Program-made: the position numbers and the translations under genes
Part shown: piece after piece, positions 1 through 6,418 of the stretch
Layout: every line of letters begins with the position of its first letter
Numbering within the stretch: the stretch's first letter is position 1
The notes under the pieces: model-generated
Told to the model about the DNA's origin: nothing
Databases searched by the model: none
What the model saw: only the letters and a program-made list of their open reading frames with translations
DNA from: Bacteroidales bacterium
GTDB taxonomy: Bacteria > Bacteroidota > Bacteroidia > Bacteroidales > UBA932
Direction of reading: 5' to 3'
Length of the DNA: 10,133 nucleotides
Assembly: GCA_017555925.1 (NCBI GenBank)
Contig: JAFZFL010000232.1
Span: forward strand, 1-10,133

Positions 1-424
1 ACTTCACCCCATTAAACTCTATATAATATCCAACAGTTTCAGTAGCATCGTGAGGAACAATAAATGGTATAAACCTTATTTTCTCATCATACTCATTGAA
101 TATTCCAGGCTGTGTCTTTCTCACACATCCATGAAGTTTGCCACGTGTGCAGAAATGGTTACTTAGCGCGGTGTGGAGTCTCTCTGTTGCATAAATTGGA
201 ATATGAACCCTCTCAGCAAGAACACCCAAACTCTTTATATGATCAATATGGTCGTGAGTAACAAGCACAAACTTGACCGTATCCATAGAGATACCCCTCT
301 CCAATAACCTTTTCTTTATGGTTCTTGGACCAATACCGGCATCAATCAAGAGACCGGTATGCTCATCTCCTATGAAATAGCAGTTGCCGTTGCTTCCGCT
401 TGACAAACTCACGAATTTAACCAT
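1..424 (-). CDS. MBL-fold metallo-hydrolase, YycJ/WalJ-like (C-terminus beyond window)
   Basis: The gene begins at the ATG whose first base is 424 and runs off the left edge; 141 residues of an expected roughly 260 are visible. The N-terminus has SSGSNGN (residues 8-14), then LIDAG (26-30), the metal-binding THDHIDH (56-62) and a PHDATETVGY block (124-133). This order is typical of the YycJ/WalJ branch of the metallo-beta-lactamase superfamily, whose members bind two metals and are thought to be cytoplasmic nucleases or phosphodiesterases. Family members more often have Glu where this one has Asp58. The start codon overlaps the end of the upstream HAD gene by 8 bases, so the two are probably translationally coupled. 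The exact substrate cannot be told from sequence. The fold assignment is firm; the subfamily is likely. Confidence 0.85.
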   Translation of the reverse strand, partial: MVKFVSLSSGSNGNCYFIGDEHTGLLIDAGIGPRTIKKRLLERGISMDTVKFVLVTHDHIDHIKSLGVLAERVHIPIYATERLHTALSNHFCTRGKLHGCVRKTQPGIFNEYDEKIRFIPFIVPHDATETVGYYIEFNGVK

Positions 425-1049
425 TCAACTCCTCCAGCATTCTGTTAAGTTCAACCTCAAGATTTGTATTCACATCATAATAAAGTGTCTTGAAACCCAT
501 CCTCTGTGCAGTTTCTATATTTGCCGGAGCATCATCAATGAACAGGCTCTCCTGGGGAACAAGTCCGGCAGCAATAACTCTATTATAAATCTCCTCTCCC
601 GGCTTCATTGTATTCAATCTGAATGAAAGGAAAAGCTTGTCAAAAACATCCTCCACTCTGCAACCTGCCTTCTCCTGAAACATCTCACCGGATTTTTCCC
701 AACAAATGTTATTATTGTTGCTTAAAACATACAAATTATACGACTTTTTAAGATTAAGCAACATATCTATCTTATACTGTGGAATCTCCTCCAGAAACTC
801 ATACAAAGCATATTTGACATCACTATCAGTAACATCCGGTTTAACAGAGAGTTCCCTTACACATCTGCAGAACTCCACATCATCAATATCTCCATTCTCA
901 TATGCTGCAAAAAAACCTTTCTGTAGATATGGAGTAAGATATTCACTGAAATTGGCAACTCCGGCCACCTGGTCAAAAGCATTAAGGCAACGCTCCTTAT
1001 CAAGAGAAAGAATAACTCCACCCCAATCAAATATAAGATTCTTTATCAT
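417..1049 (-). CDS. HAD-superfamily hydrolase (subfamily IA, YihX-like phosphatase)
   Basis: A complete 210-residue cytoplasmic protein with the four HAD motifs: motif I FDWGGVI (7-13, nucleophile Asp8), motif II Ser110 in LYVLSNNN, motif III Lys149 in MKPGEEIY, and motif IV IDD (171-173). An alpha-helical cap lies between motifs I and II. The residue two after the nucleophile is Gly10 rather than the usual Asp general acid, as in the FDLGNVI motif of YihX-like sugar phosphatases, so a phosphatase acting on a small phosphorylated metabolite is the best guess. The start lies 17 bases after the PNP stop and the 3' end overlaps the MBL gene by 8 bases. An AGGA element sits only 2 bases before the ATG, too close to be an ideal Shine-Dalgarno. 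The substrate is unknown; ribose-1-phosphate or methylthioribose-1-phosphate from the adjacent phosphorylase is a speculative possibility. Confidence 0.88.
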   Translation of the reverse strand: MIKNLIFDWGGVILSLDKERCLNAFDQVAGVANFSEYLTPYLQKGFFAAYENGDIDDVEFCRCVRELSVKPDVTDSDVKYALYEFLEEIPQYKIDMLLNLKKSYNLYVLSNNNNICWEKSGEMFQEKAGCRVEDVFDKLFLSFRLNTMKPGEEIYNRVIAAGLVPQESLFIDDAPANIETAQRMGFKTLYYDVNTNLEVELNRMLEELNG

Positions 1050-1066
1050 ATTCCTATTGTATAGAA

Positions 1067-1897
1067 TTAGTTGAGTTTTGCAATAAGTCCGGTAAAAATT
1101 TCTGTCATTCTGTCCGCTGCTGCATCTGCCGCCTTTACAACATCATCACCATCATTTACATAATCTTCGGCATAATCGTCATGAGCCTCATTGGTAATTA
1201 CCGACATTCCAAATACAGGAATTGAACTGTGTCTTGCCACAATAACCTCCGGAATGGTTGACATTCCCACAGCATCGGCACCTATGGTCCTGAAATATTT
1301 ATACTCTGCAGGAGTCTCGTAAGTAGGACCGGTACTTGCAAGATATACACCCTCTTTAAGTTCTATGTTACTCTCGGCAGCAATCTCTTTTGCCAATTTG
1401 ATTATTGAAGGTTCATATGGTCTCGTCATATCCGGAAACCTTGGTCCGAACTCTTCCATATTCTTACCAATCAACGGATTAGGTAACAAATTTATATGAT
1501 CTTTTATAATCATAAGATTACCTACTTTAAAATTGAAGTTAACTCCGCCAGCTGCATTTGAGACAAAGAGATATTTTATTCCAAGCAGCTTCATGACTCT
1601 GATTGGAAGTGTGACCTGCTCCATAGGATACCCCTCATAATAATGGAAACGTCCCTGCATGGCTATGACAAACTTTCCACCAAGCATACCGGCAATAATG
1701 TTTCCTTTGTGGCCCATAGCAGTAGATACAGCAAAGTTTGGAATCTCCTTGTACGGAATCACTACAGGATCTGCAATACAATCAGCAAGCTTTCCCAATC
1801 CGCTACCAAGAACAATACCGGCAAATGGCACTCTCCCCTGCAATCTGGACTTTACATAATCTGCTGCTTCATATACTCTTTTTACTCTATCATCCAT
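1067..1897 (-). CDS. purine-nucleoside phosphorylase (trimeric PNP/MTAP family)
   Basis: A 276-residue protein, normal length for trimeric PNPs, which split purine nucleosides with phosphate into free base and pentose-1-phosphate in the cytoplasm. Visible signatures are GSGLG (31-35, phosphate site), MGHKGN (61-66), [10 protein letters not shown] (81-90), VSNAAGG (112-118), GPTYET with Glu194 (190-195), the ribose-site VGMSTIPEV (210-218) and ITN with Asn236 (234-236). Glu194 and Asn236 correspond to Glu201 and Asn243 of human PNP, which select 6-oxopurines (inosine, guanosine). In an ungapped alignment to the human C-terminus recalled from memory, human His257, which binds the ribose 5'-OH, is replaced by Gly250. 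The gene lies 24 bases after the MTA/SAH-deaminase-type amidohydrolase, so a deaminated substrate such as 5'-methylthioinosine is plausible. The family call is firm; substrate preference is inferred. Confidence 0.95.
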   Translation of the reverse strand: MDDRVKRVYEAADYVKSRLQGRVPFAGIVLGSGLGKLADCIADPVVIPYKEIPNFAVSTAMGHKGNIIAGMLGGKFVIAMQGRFHYYEGYPMEQVTLPIRVMKLLGIKYLFVSNAAGGVNFNFKVGNLMIIKDHINLLPNPLIGKNMEEFGPRFPDMTRPYEPSIIKLAKEIAAESNIELKEGVYLASTGPTYETPAEYKYFRTIGADAVGMSTIPEVIVARHSSIPVFGMSVITNEAHDDYAEDYVNDGDDVVKAADAAADRMTEIFTGLIAKLN

Positions 1898-1921
1898 AAC
1901 ATCAATTTTTTTATTCCAAAG

Positions 1922-3193
1922 TCAGACATATAATTTTTTGTATAATCTGTTCACGTTATCAAGAATCTCCCTCTCTCCTTCTACCTTTCTCTTTTCCATT
2001 ACAATTTTGCCATTGCAGATAACTGTCTCAACACAAGAGCTGTTAGCAGAATAGATAAGATTGGCAAGGAAATTTATATTTGGCGTAAATGCATAATTGT
2101 CAATATCAATAATAGATAAATCCGCCAATGCGCCAACTTCAATTTTACCGGTATTGATGCCTAATGCCTTTGCTCCATTTACTGTGGCACAATCCATAAG
2201 TTCATCAAGAGGCATGGCAGCAGGATCATAATTTACACCCTTCTGCAGCAGTGCTGTTGTCTTCATTGCTTCAAGCAGGTCGAGATTGTTTGATGAAGCA
2301 CAACCGTCGGTACCAAGACAGACAGTAAGGCCTGCCTCTTTGAACTTCTTGTATTTGAAATTGAAACCTGAAGCAAGTTTAAGGTTAGAATTTATATTGT
2401 GGACTATTTTGACATCATTGTCTGCCAATATTTTAATATCCTCATCATCTATCCATACACAATGTGCTGCAATCATTTCGGGGCCCAATATTCCAAGTTT
2501 TTCACAATATCTGGTTGGTGTGAGTCCATGCAGCTGCATTGAATCGGCATTCTCCTGTTGGGTTTCAGAGAGGTGCATATGGACCGGAAGGTTATGTTCC
2601 CTTGCAAAATCACTTGCCCATTTCATGCTCTCTTTGCTTACACTGTACGGAGCATGTATTGCTATTGCAAACCTGTTGAGACTGCTCCATCTGGAACTCT
2701 CCCTGTATATTCTCTCGCACTCTCTCTTAAGGTTTTCGGCCTTCTCCTTATCGTGCAGATCAAGTATCACATATGGATTAAGGGAACGCAATCCCATCTC
2801 TGAAATGGCCTTTACAGCTGTATCTATCATCCAATACTGATCATTGAAACATGTGGTTCCGGTCTTAAGCATCTCAAGACATGCCAGTTTTGTTCCCCAA
2901 TAAATGAGCTCTTCATCCAATCTCGGCTCAACTTTCCAGATATATGAGAGCCACTCATTAAGTGGGGCATCTTCATTCAACCCACGCATAAGAGTCATGG
3001 CACTGTGAGTATGCATATTTATAAGGCCCGGAATTGCAGCTTTTTTATTACCGTCTATTACATATAGCGAACCTCTCCCAGAAATATCTGCAACCTCTAT
3101 ATTCTCTCCAATACGGGATATGAGGTTATCCTCAATAAGAATATCCTTTATAGAGCCATTACAATATATGTTTTTAATCAACAATCTTTCCAT
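1922..3193 (-). CDS. amidohydrolase, MTA/SAH deaminase-like
   Basis: A 423-residue metal-dependent amidohydrolase of the MTA/SAH deaminase/chlorohydrolase class. Metal and catalytic motifs are in the expected order: HTH (61-63), AIHAPYS with His180, HMHLSE (His205, His207, Glu210), AAHC with His244, HNINSN with His265, and GTDG with Asp296. An N-terminal beta segment and a C-terminal return to it (GALADLSIID) fit the composite barrel fold. Known relatives deaminate 5'-methylthioadenosine and S-adenosylhomocysteine, some also adenosine; other members act on guanine or triazines. The reading frame stays open up to 3283, but I chose the ATG at 3193 because the start MERLLIKN matches the usual family N-terminus and a strong promoter lies at 3209-3239. 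The extension would encode an unrelated segment inside the upstream gene. The next gene, PNP, would use the deaminated nucleoside. Confidence 0.9.
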   Translation of the reverse strand: MERLLIKNIYCNGSIKDILIEDNLISRIGENIEVADISGRGSLYVIDGNKKAAIPGLINMHTHSAMTLMRGLNEDAPLNEWLSYIWKVEPRLDEELIYWGTKLACLEMLKTGTTCFNDQYWMIDTAVKAISEMGLRSLNPYVILDLHDKEKAENLKRECERIYRESSRWSSLNRFAIAIHAPYSVSKESMKWASDFAREHNLPVHMHLSETQQENADSMQLHGLTPTRYCEKLGILGPEMIAAHCVWIDDEDIKILADNDVKIVHNINSNLKLASGFNFKYKKFKEAGLTVCLGTDGCASSNNLDLLEAMKTTALLQKGVNYDPAAMPLDELMDCATVNGAKALGINTGKIEVGALADLSIIDIDNYAFTPNINFLANLIYSANSSCVETVICNGKIVMEKRKVEGEREILDNVNRLYKKLYV

Positions 3194-3208
3194 AATCAAA
3201 TTGATCCA

Positions 3209-3239
3209 CAAAGTTACTACTAATTTACCTGAGTACAAG
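3209..3239 (-). promoter_or_regulatory. Bacteroidota-type promoter for the deaminase-PNP genes
   Basis: On the minus strand there is an exact -7 element TAACTTTG (3209-3216) preceded by a 19-base spacer and CTTG (3236-3239), close to the -33 consensus TTTG. The spacing is right for the Bacteroidota housekeeping sigma factor. The promoter spans the last codons of the DUF721 gene and its stop. Only 15 bases separate the -7 element from the ATG at 3193, so the leader would be about 10 bases. It would let the nucleoside genes be expressed apart from recF. Confidence 0.6.
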
Positions 3240-3515
3240 ACTCCTGACAATCTCTCCTCCCAAATTTTTATTAATCTGCACAATTATATCATTTTGTCTG
3301 AAATACAACTGGTTACGCACTAATGACGAATTAATTTTACAATAGAGTGTTCCATTTGAAAAATATTTCGACAATGTGTAAAGTGCATACTTTTGCCCCA
3401 CAACGCTATCCCATGCCTCACCTACCCTAAGGCTCAACAATCCCTCTTCAAGTCCATGATCCTTCACAAACTCCTCAAGAAGAAGTGACAATTTATTAGA
3501 ATTTACCCTCTGCAT
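3225..3515 (-). CDS. DUF721 / DciA-like protein
   Basis: A 96-residue protein matching the short Bacteroidota form of the DUF721 (DciA) family. The pattern seen is a helical start, LRVGEAWDSVVG (29-40), then GTLYCKINSSLVRNQL (55-70) and INKNLGGEIV (81-90), with an LVLR end; these are the usual conserved blocks of a KH-like domain. DciA proteins of other bacteria help load the replicative helicase DnaB, but whether the short Bacteroidota members do so is not shown by sequence. It starts 15 bases after the recF stop with a weak purine-rich AAAGAGA before the ATG, and forms a replication/repair pair with recF. Its last codons contain the promoter of the next gene. Confidence 0.85.
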   Translation of the reverse strand: MQRVNSNKLSLLLEEFVKDHGLEEGLLSLRVGEAWDSVVGQKYALYTLSKYFSNGTLYCKINSSLVRNQLYFRQNDIIVQINKNLGGEIVRSLVLR

Positions 3516-3530
3516 AATCTCTTTACTGCT

Positions 3531-4679
3531 CTAATCCACCAGGTTACAATTCCTGTACACTCCAGAAACAACCTCAAATGAAGCAACATCATCGGTTATG
3601 GAGGCGGCTATCTTGTCCATTCTCACTTTATTGCTGTCGGTGATGAATATTTGTCCGAAATTTTCACTTGCAACCAATCCAAGAAGATATTCAACACGCT
3701 GCATATCAAGTTTGTCAAAAACATCATCAAGAAGAAGTATTGGAGTGTGGCCGTGCAACTCTTTCATGAGGGTAAATTGAGCAAGCTTAAGCGCAATAAG
3801 AAAACTCTTCTGCTGGCCTTGGGAACCGCACTTCTTTATAGGATGCGAGCCAAGTGAAAACTCCACATCATCACGTTGCACCCCTGCCGAAGTATAGTGC
3901 AACAGGGCATCACGCTCCCTCACTTTGTCAAAAAGTTTCAACAAGGCATCTTCTCCACAAGAAGGATAATTGTCGGGACCACAATTGACAAACTCATCCA
4001 AATCAGACATATAAGCCAATGAAATCTCCTCCTTTGCACCACTTAATCTCGAATAGTACTCCTTGATAAGTTCTTGTAACCGTTTGCAAAGTTCATACCT
4101 CTTGTTATATATATATGAGGCATCAGGTGCCATCTGTTCATCAATGGTTTCAAGCAGTTCAAAGGAGATACGCTCCATCTTGAGAAGTTTGTTGCGTTGG
4201 ACTATGAGCTGATTGTACCTCATAACTCTCCTCAAATACTCCTTATCTATCTGAGAAAGAATTGAATTCAGAAATTTTCTACGCTCCTCTGCACTTCCAT
4301 TAATTAAGGAAGTGTCTGCAGGAGAAACCATTACAATAGGAGTTGACCCAATATGTTCAGAGATGCGCTTGTATGGCTTGTCATTCCTTTTCACACTCTT
4401 TTCACCTCCAGCCTTTATACCAATGCTGATTTTGTCTTCTGTATTGTCTTCCCTTACATAAGAGCCGGTTACAGCAGCAGCAGACTCTCCAAAGGTAAAT
4501 GTATAGGAATCTGCACTGTTGAAGTAGCTCTTTGTCATTGACAAATAGTAAATGGCATCAAGCAGATTTGTTTTTCCCTCTCCATTATTGCCGGAGATGC
4601 AATTGATTTTACGGCTGAAACTCAAATCAGCACTGCGTATATTCTTAAAATTGGAAATTATAACTCTCTTCAAATACAT
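3531..4679 (-). CDS. recF: DNA replication and repair protein RecF
   Basis: A 382-residue SMC-like ATPase that acts with RecO and RecR in loading RecA at single-strand gaps and stalled forks. Numbered from the chosen ATG, it has Walker A GNNGEGKT (30-37), the RecF-typical segment from SPADTSLI to SILSQID with GSAEERRKFL in the middle (119-145), the ABC signature GSQGQQKS (285-292) and Walker B ILLLDDVFDKLD (314-325). Length and ends are normal. The start is set at the ATG at 4679; a TTG at 4688 would add three residues, but it overlaps the -7 promoter element at 4686-4693, and MYLKRVIISNF is the standard RecF N-terminus. It is the first gene of the minus-strand run and is divergent from the TPR gene. 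Confidence 0.97.
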   Translation of the reverse strand: MYLKRVIISNFKNIRSADLSFSRKINCISGNNGEGKTNLLDAIYYLSMTKSYFNSADSYTFTFGESAAAVTGSYVREDNTEDKISIGIKAGGEKSVKRNDKPYKRISEHIGSTPIVMVSPADTSLINGSAEERRKFLNSILSQIDKEYLRRVMRYNQLIVQRNKLLKMERISFELLETIDEQMAPDASYIYNKRYELCKRLQELIKEYYSRLSGAKEEISLAYMSDLDEFVNCGPDNYPSCGEDALLKLFDKVRERDALLHYTSAGVQRDDVEFSLGSHPIKKCGSQGQQKSFLIALKLAQFTLMKELHGHTPILLLDDVFDKLDMQRVEYLLGLVASENFGQIFITDSNKVRMDKIAASITDDVASFEVVSGVYRNCNLVD

Positions 4680-4685
4680 AGCACG

Positions 4686-4693
4686 CAAAGATA
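4686..4693 (-). promoter_or_regulatory. -7 element of the recF promoter, possibly leaderless transcript
   Basis: The minus strand reads TATCTTTG here, an exact match to the Bacteroidota -7 consensus TAnnTTTG. No good -33 TTTG is found 17-23 bases upstream. Only six bases lie between this element and the recF ATG at 4679, so transcription would begin at or next to the start codon. This gives a very short leader or none. Confidence 0.5.
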
Positions 4694-4714
4694 CCTAAAA
4701 TTGGTGAATTATCT

Positions 4715-4745
4715 TTTGCTATTCTTGCAAATTATTGTATTTTTG
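4715..4745 (+). promoter_or_regulatory. Bacteroidota-type promoter for the TPR-yebC operon
   Basis: A TTTG at 4715-4718, a 19-base spacer and TATTTTTG at 4738-4745 match both promoter elements of the Bacteroidota housekeeping sigma factor exactly. The predicted start is near 4750, leaving an A/T-rich leader of about 43 bases before the ATG at 4793, without a Shine-Dalgarno. It lies back to back with the recF promoter. Confidence 0.65.
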
Positions 4746-4792
4746 CACCCTGCAAAAAATATGTATAAAAAGAAATAAAAATTTATATAGAA

Positions 4793-5467
4793 ATGACAAA
4801 GAATAACAACGTTCAGGAACCCGAAATCAATGTGGGTGAAGCTCTATCTAAGACAGAGAAATTTTTTGAGACTTACAAAAAGCCTATGATTTATGCAATT
4901 GCAGCAATTGTAATTATTGGTGCAATAATTATGGCTTACTATCAGTTCATTCATTTGCCAAAACAGCAAGAGGCAATGGGTCAAACATTTGCAGCTGAGC
5001 AGGCTTTTAGGGCAAATGATTTTGACAAAGCTCTTAATGGTGATGGCAATACTTTAGGTTTCAAACAGGTAATTGCTGAGTATGGCGCAAAATCAGGCGA
5101 GGCTGTATATTTCTATGCAGGTGTTTGCGAACTGCAGCTTGGCAATTACAATGAGGCTATCAAGTATTTCAACCAGTACAAAGGTACAGACCCTATTATG
5201 GCTGCAAGAGCAATCGGATGTAAAGGTGACGCCTACGCTTCATTGAATGAGTTGGAGAAAGCTGCTGCCGAGTATGTTAAAGCTGCAAAAAAAGCAGACA
5301 ACATTTTGGCTGCCGGTTACCTTAAGAAAGCTGGTATCGTATATGAGGAGCTTGGCAAACCTGCTGAGGCCCTAAAAATGTACGAGGAAATCAAGACTAA
5401 ATACCCACAATCAGTTGAGGGATTTGAGATCAACAAATACATTTCACGCATCCAAGCTACAAAATAA
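4793..5467 (+). CDS. membrane-anchored tetratricopeptide repeat protein
   Basis: A 224-residue protein with a charged cytoplasmic N-terminus (1-30), one hydrophobic segment (about 32-52, Ala/Ile rich) and a soluble part made of TPR-like helix pairs: about 63-97, 101-132 (EAVYFYAGVCELQLGNYNEA), 137-169 and 172-206 (LKKAGIVYEELGKPAEALKM). The layout, a single N-terminal anchor followed by TPRs facing the periplasm, resembles the YfgM family, which in E. coli works with periplasmic chaperones near the SecYEG translocon. That likeness is one of architecture, not proof of function. There is no signal-peptidase or lipobox site. It is transcribed from a strong promoter at 4715-4745 and is followed after five bases by yebC. 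A TPR gene divergent from recF is, to my knowledge, common in Bacteroidales. Confidence 0.85.
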   Translation: MTKNNNVQEPEINVGEALSKTEKFFETYKKPMIYAIAAIVIIGAIIMAYYQFIHLPKQQEAMGQTFAAEQAFRANDFDKALNGDGNTLGFKQVIAEYGAKSGEAVYFYAGVCELQLGNYNEAIKYFNQYKGTDPIMAARAIGCKGDAYASLNELEKAAAEYVKAAKKADNILAAGYLKKAGIVYEELGKPAEALKMYEEIKTKYPQSVEGFEINKYISRIQATK

Positions 5468-5472
5468 TTATT

Positions 5473-6201
5473 ATGGGAAGAGCATTTGAGTTCAGAAAAG
5501 AGAGAAAATTGAAACGTTGGGGCAATATGGCCCGCGTCTTCACCAGATTGGGAAAAGAGATAACAATTTGCGCTAAAGCTGGAGGTATTGATCCCGACAG
5601 CAACCCAAGGCTACGTACTCTCATTCAAACAGCAAAGAGTGAGAATATGCCTAAAGACAATATCGACAGAGCTATCAAACGTGCAGTTGAGAAAGATACA
5701 GCAGATTACAAAGAGATTGTATACGAAGGTTATGCTCCTCACGGAATTGCAGTAATGGTTGAAACAGCTACAGACAACAACAACAGAACTGTTGCTAACG
5801 TAAGAAGCTACTTCAACAAATTTGGCGGTTCACTTGGTACATCAGGAAGCGTTGAGTTTATGTTTGAGCGCAAATGTGTTTTCAAGGTAGTGCCTAAAGA
5901 TGGTATTGACTTGGAAGAGCTTGAGCTTGAGATGATTGATTATGGTGTAGATGAGATTTTTATGGATGAGGATGAGAATCTTATTGTAATCTACGGTGCA
6001 TTCGAATCTTTTGGCGAAATACAGAAATATCTTGAGGCCAACGGATTTGAAATCAAATCGGGACAATTTGAGAGAATCCCTACATCCGATCCTAAAAAAC
6101 TTACAGCAGAAGAGAAAGCAGAAGTTGAGAAGCTTCTTGCAAAACTTGAGGAGGATGATGACGTTCAGAACGTATACCACACAATGGATATGTCTGAATA
6201 A
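5473..6201 (+). CDS. yebC: YebC/PmpR/TACO1 family protein
   Basis: A 242-residue protein with the full YebC architecture: a basic N-terminal domain, AKSENMPKDNIDRAIKR (54-70), the hallmark VYEGYAPHGIAVMVE (83-97), TDNNNRTVANVRS (100-112) and GGSLGTSGSVEFMFE (118-132), then an acidic C-terminal domain. The family was first described as DNA-binding regulators (PmpR); the mitochondrial member TACO1 and more recent work on bacterial members point to a role in translation, including relief of ribosome stalling. The N-terminus reads MGRAFEFRKERKLKRWGNMAR, the Bacteroidota variant of the usual AGHSKW-type start. Its ATG follows the TPR stop by five bases without a Shine-Dalgarno, so it is co-transcribed. 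The operon ends at the hairpin 6245-6277. Confidence 0.95.
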   Translation: MGRAFEFRKERKLKRWGNMARVFTRLGKEITICAKAGGIDPDSNPRLRTLIQTAKSENMPKDNIDRAIKRAVEKDTADYKEIVYEGYAPHGIAVMVETATDNNNRTVANVRSYFNKFGGSLGTSGSVEFMFERKCVFKVVPKDGIDLEELELEMIDYGVDEIFMDEDENLIVIYGAFESFGEIQKYLEANGFEIKSGQFERIPTSDPKKLTAEEKAEVEKLLAKLEEDDDVQNVYHTMDMSE

Positions 6202-6244
6202 TTGAAAGAAGAGGGAATCAAAATCCAAAATAACAGATTCTTAC

Positions 6245-6277
6245 AGAAGGTGACTCAAAGTGATTTGGTCACCTTCT
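6245..6277 (+). terminator. rho-independent terminator of the TPR-yebC operon
   Basis: Perfect 10-bp inverted repeat AGAAGGTGAC (6245-6254) and GTCACCTTCT (6268-6277) with a 13-base loop, followed by TTCGTTT. The T-rich tail is only on the plus-strand side, 43 bases after the yebC stop, so it ends the plus-strand operon. Confidence 0.8.
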
Positions 6278-6314
6278 TTCGTTTATATATGGCACCTGGA
6301 GATCGCAAATGAAG

Positions 6315-6350
6315 GAAACCGGCTTCCCATTTTACTGGAAAACCGGTTTC
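6315..6350 (-). terminator. hairpin in convergent gap, possible terminator
   Basis: Inverted repeat GAAACCGG (6315-6322) / CCGGTTTC (6343-6350), with an inner TTCC (6324-6327) / GGAA (6337-6340) stem separated by a small bulge and a 9-base loop. Neither side has a strong T run; the minus-strand side (CTTCATTTG) is the better one. It could back up termination of the LtaS-like gene. Direction is uncertain. Confidence 0.45.
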
Positions 6351-6375
6351 GGACGATTTAATTTATTCAAACTTA

Positions 6376-6418
6376 AAACTATTTCGGCATAGAAACAAAT
6401 CTCTATACGCAATAGTTT
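6376..6418 (-). terminator. hairpin overlapping the stop codon of the LtaS-like gene
   Basis: Outer stem AAACTATT (6376-6383) / AATAGTTT (6411-6418), a small internal loop, then inner stem ATAGA (6389-6393) / TCTAT (6402-6406) with an 8-base loop. On the minus strand the outer stem takes in two bases of the TAA stop codon at 6417-6419 and is followed by a moderately T-rich stretch (TTAAGTTTGAAT). It may act as a weak terminator or a 3'-end stability element. Confidence 0.45.

Noticed and set aside
1900..1945. Possible extra promoter before the PNP gene (TGACTTTG on the minus strand)
   Set aside because: One mismatch in the invariant TA of the -7 element and no convincing -33 at the right distance; read-through from the deaminase gene explains expression.
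2286..2840. 184-codon open frame on the plus strand opposite the amidohydrolase
   Set aside because: Antisense to a well-supported gene, no recognisable domain, no promoter or ribosome binding site; a frame shadow.
3194..3283. Longer N-terminus for the amidohydrolase, starting at 3283
   Set aside because: It would add 30 residues read out of frame inside the DUF721 gene, unlike any family N-terminus, and would cover the promoter at 3209-3239.
4680..4688. TTG start for recF at 4688
   Set aside because: It overlaps the -7 promoter element, adds three non-conserved residues, and the ATG at 4679 gives the standard RecF beginning.
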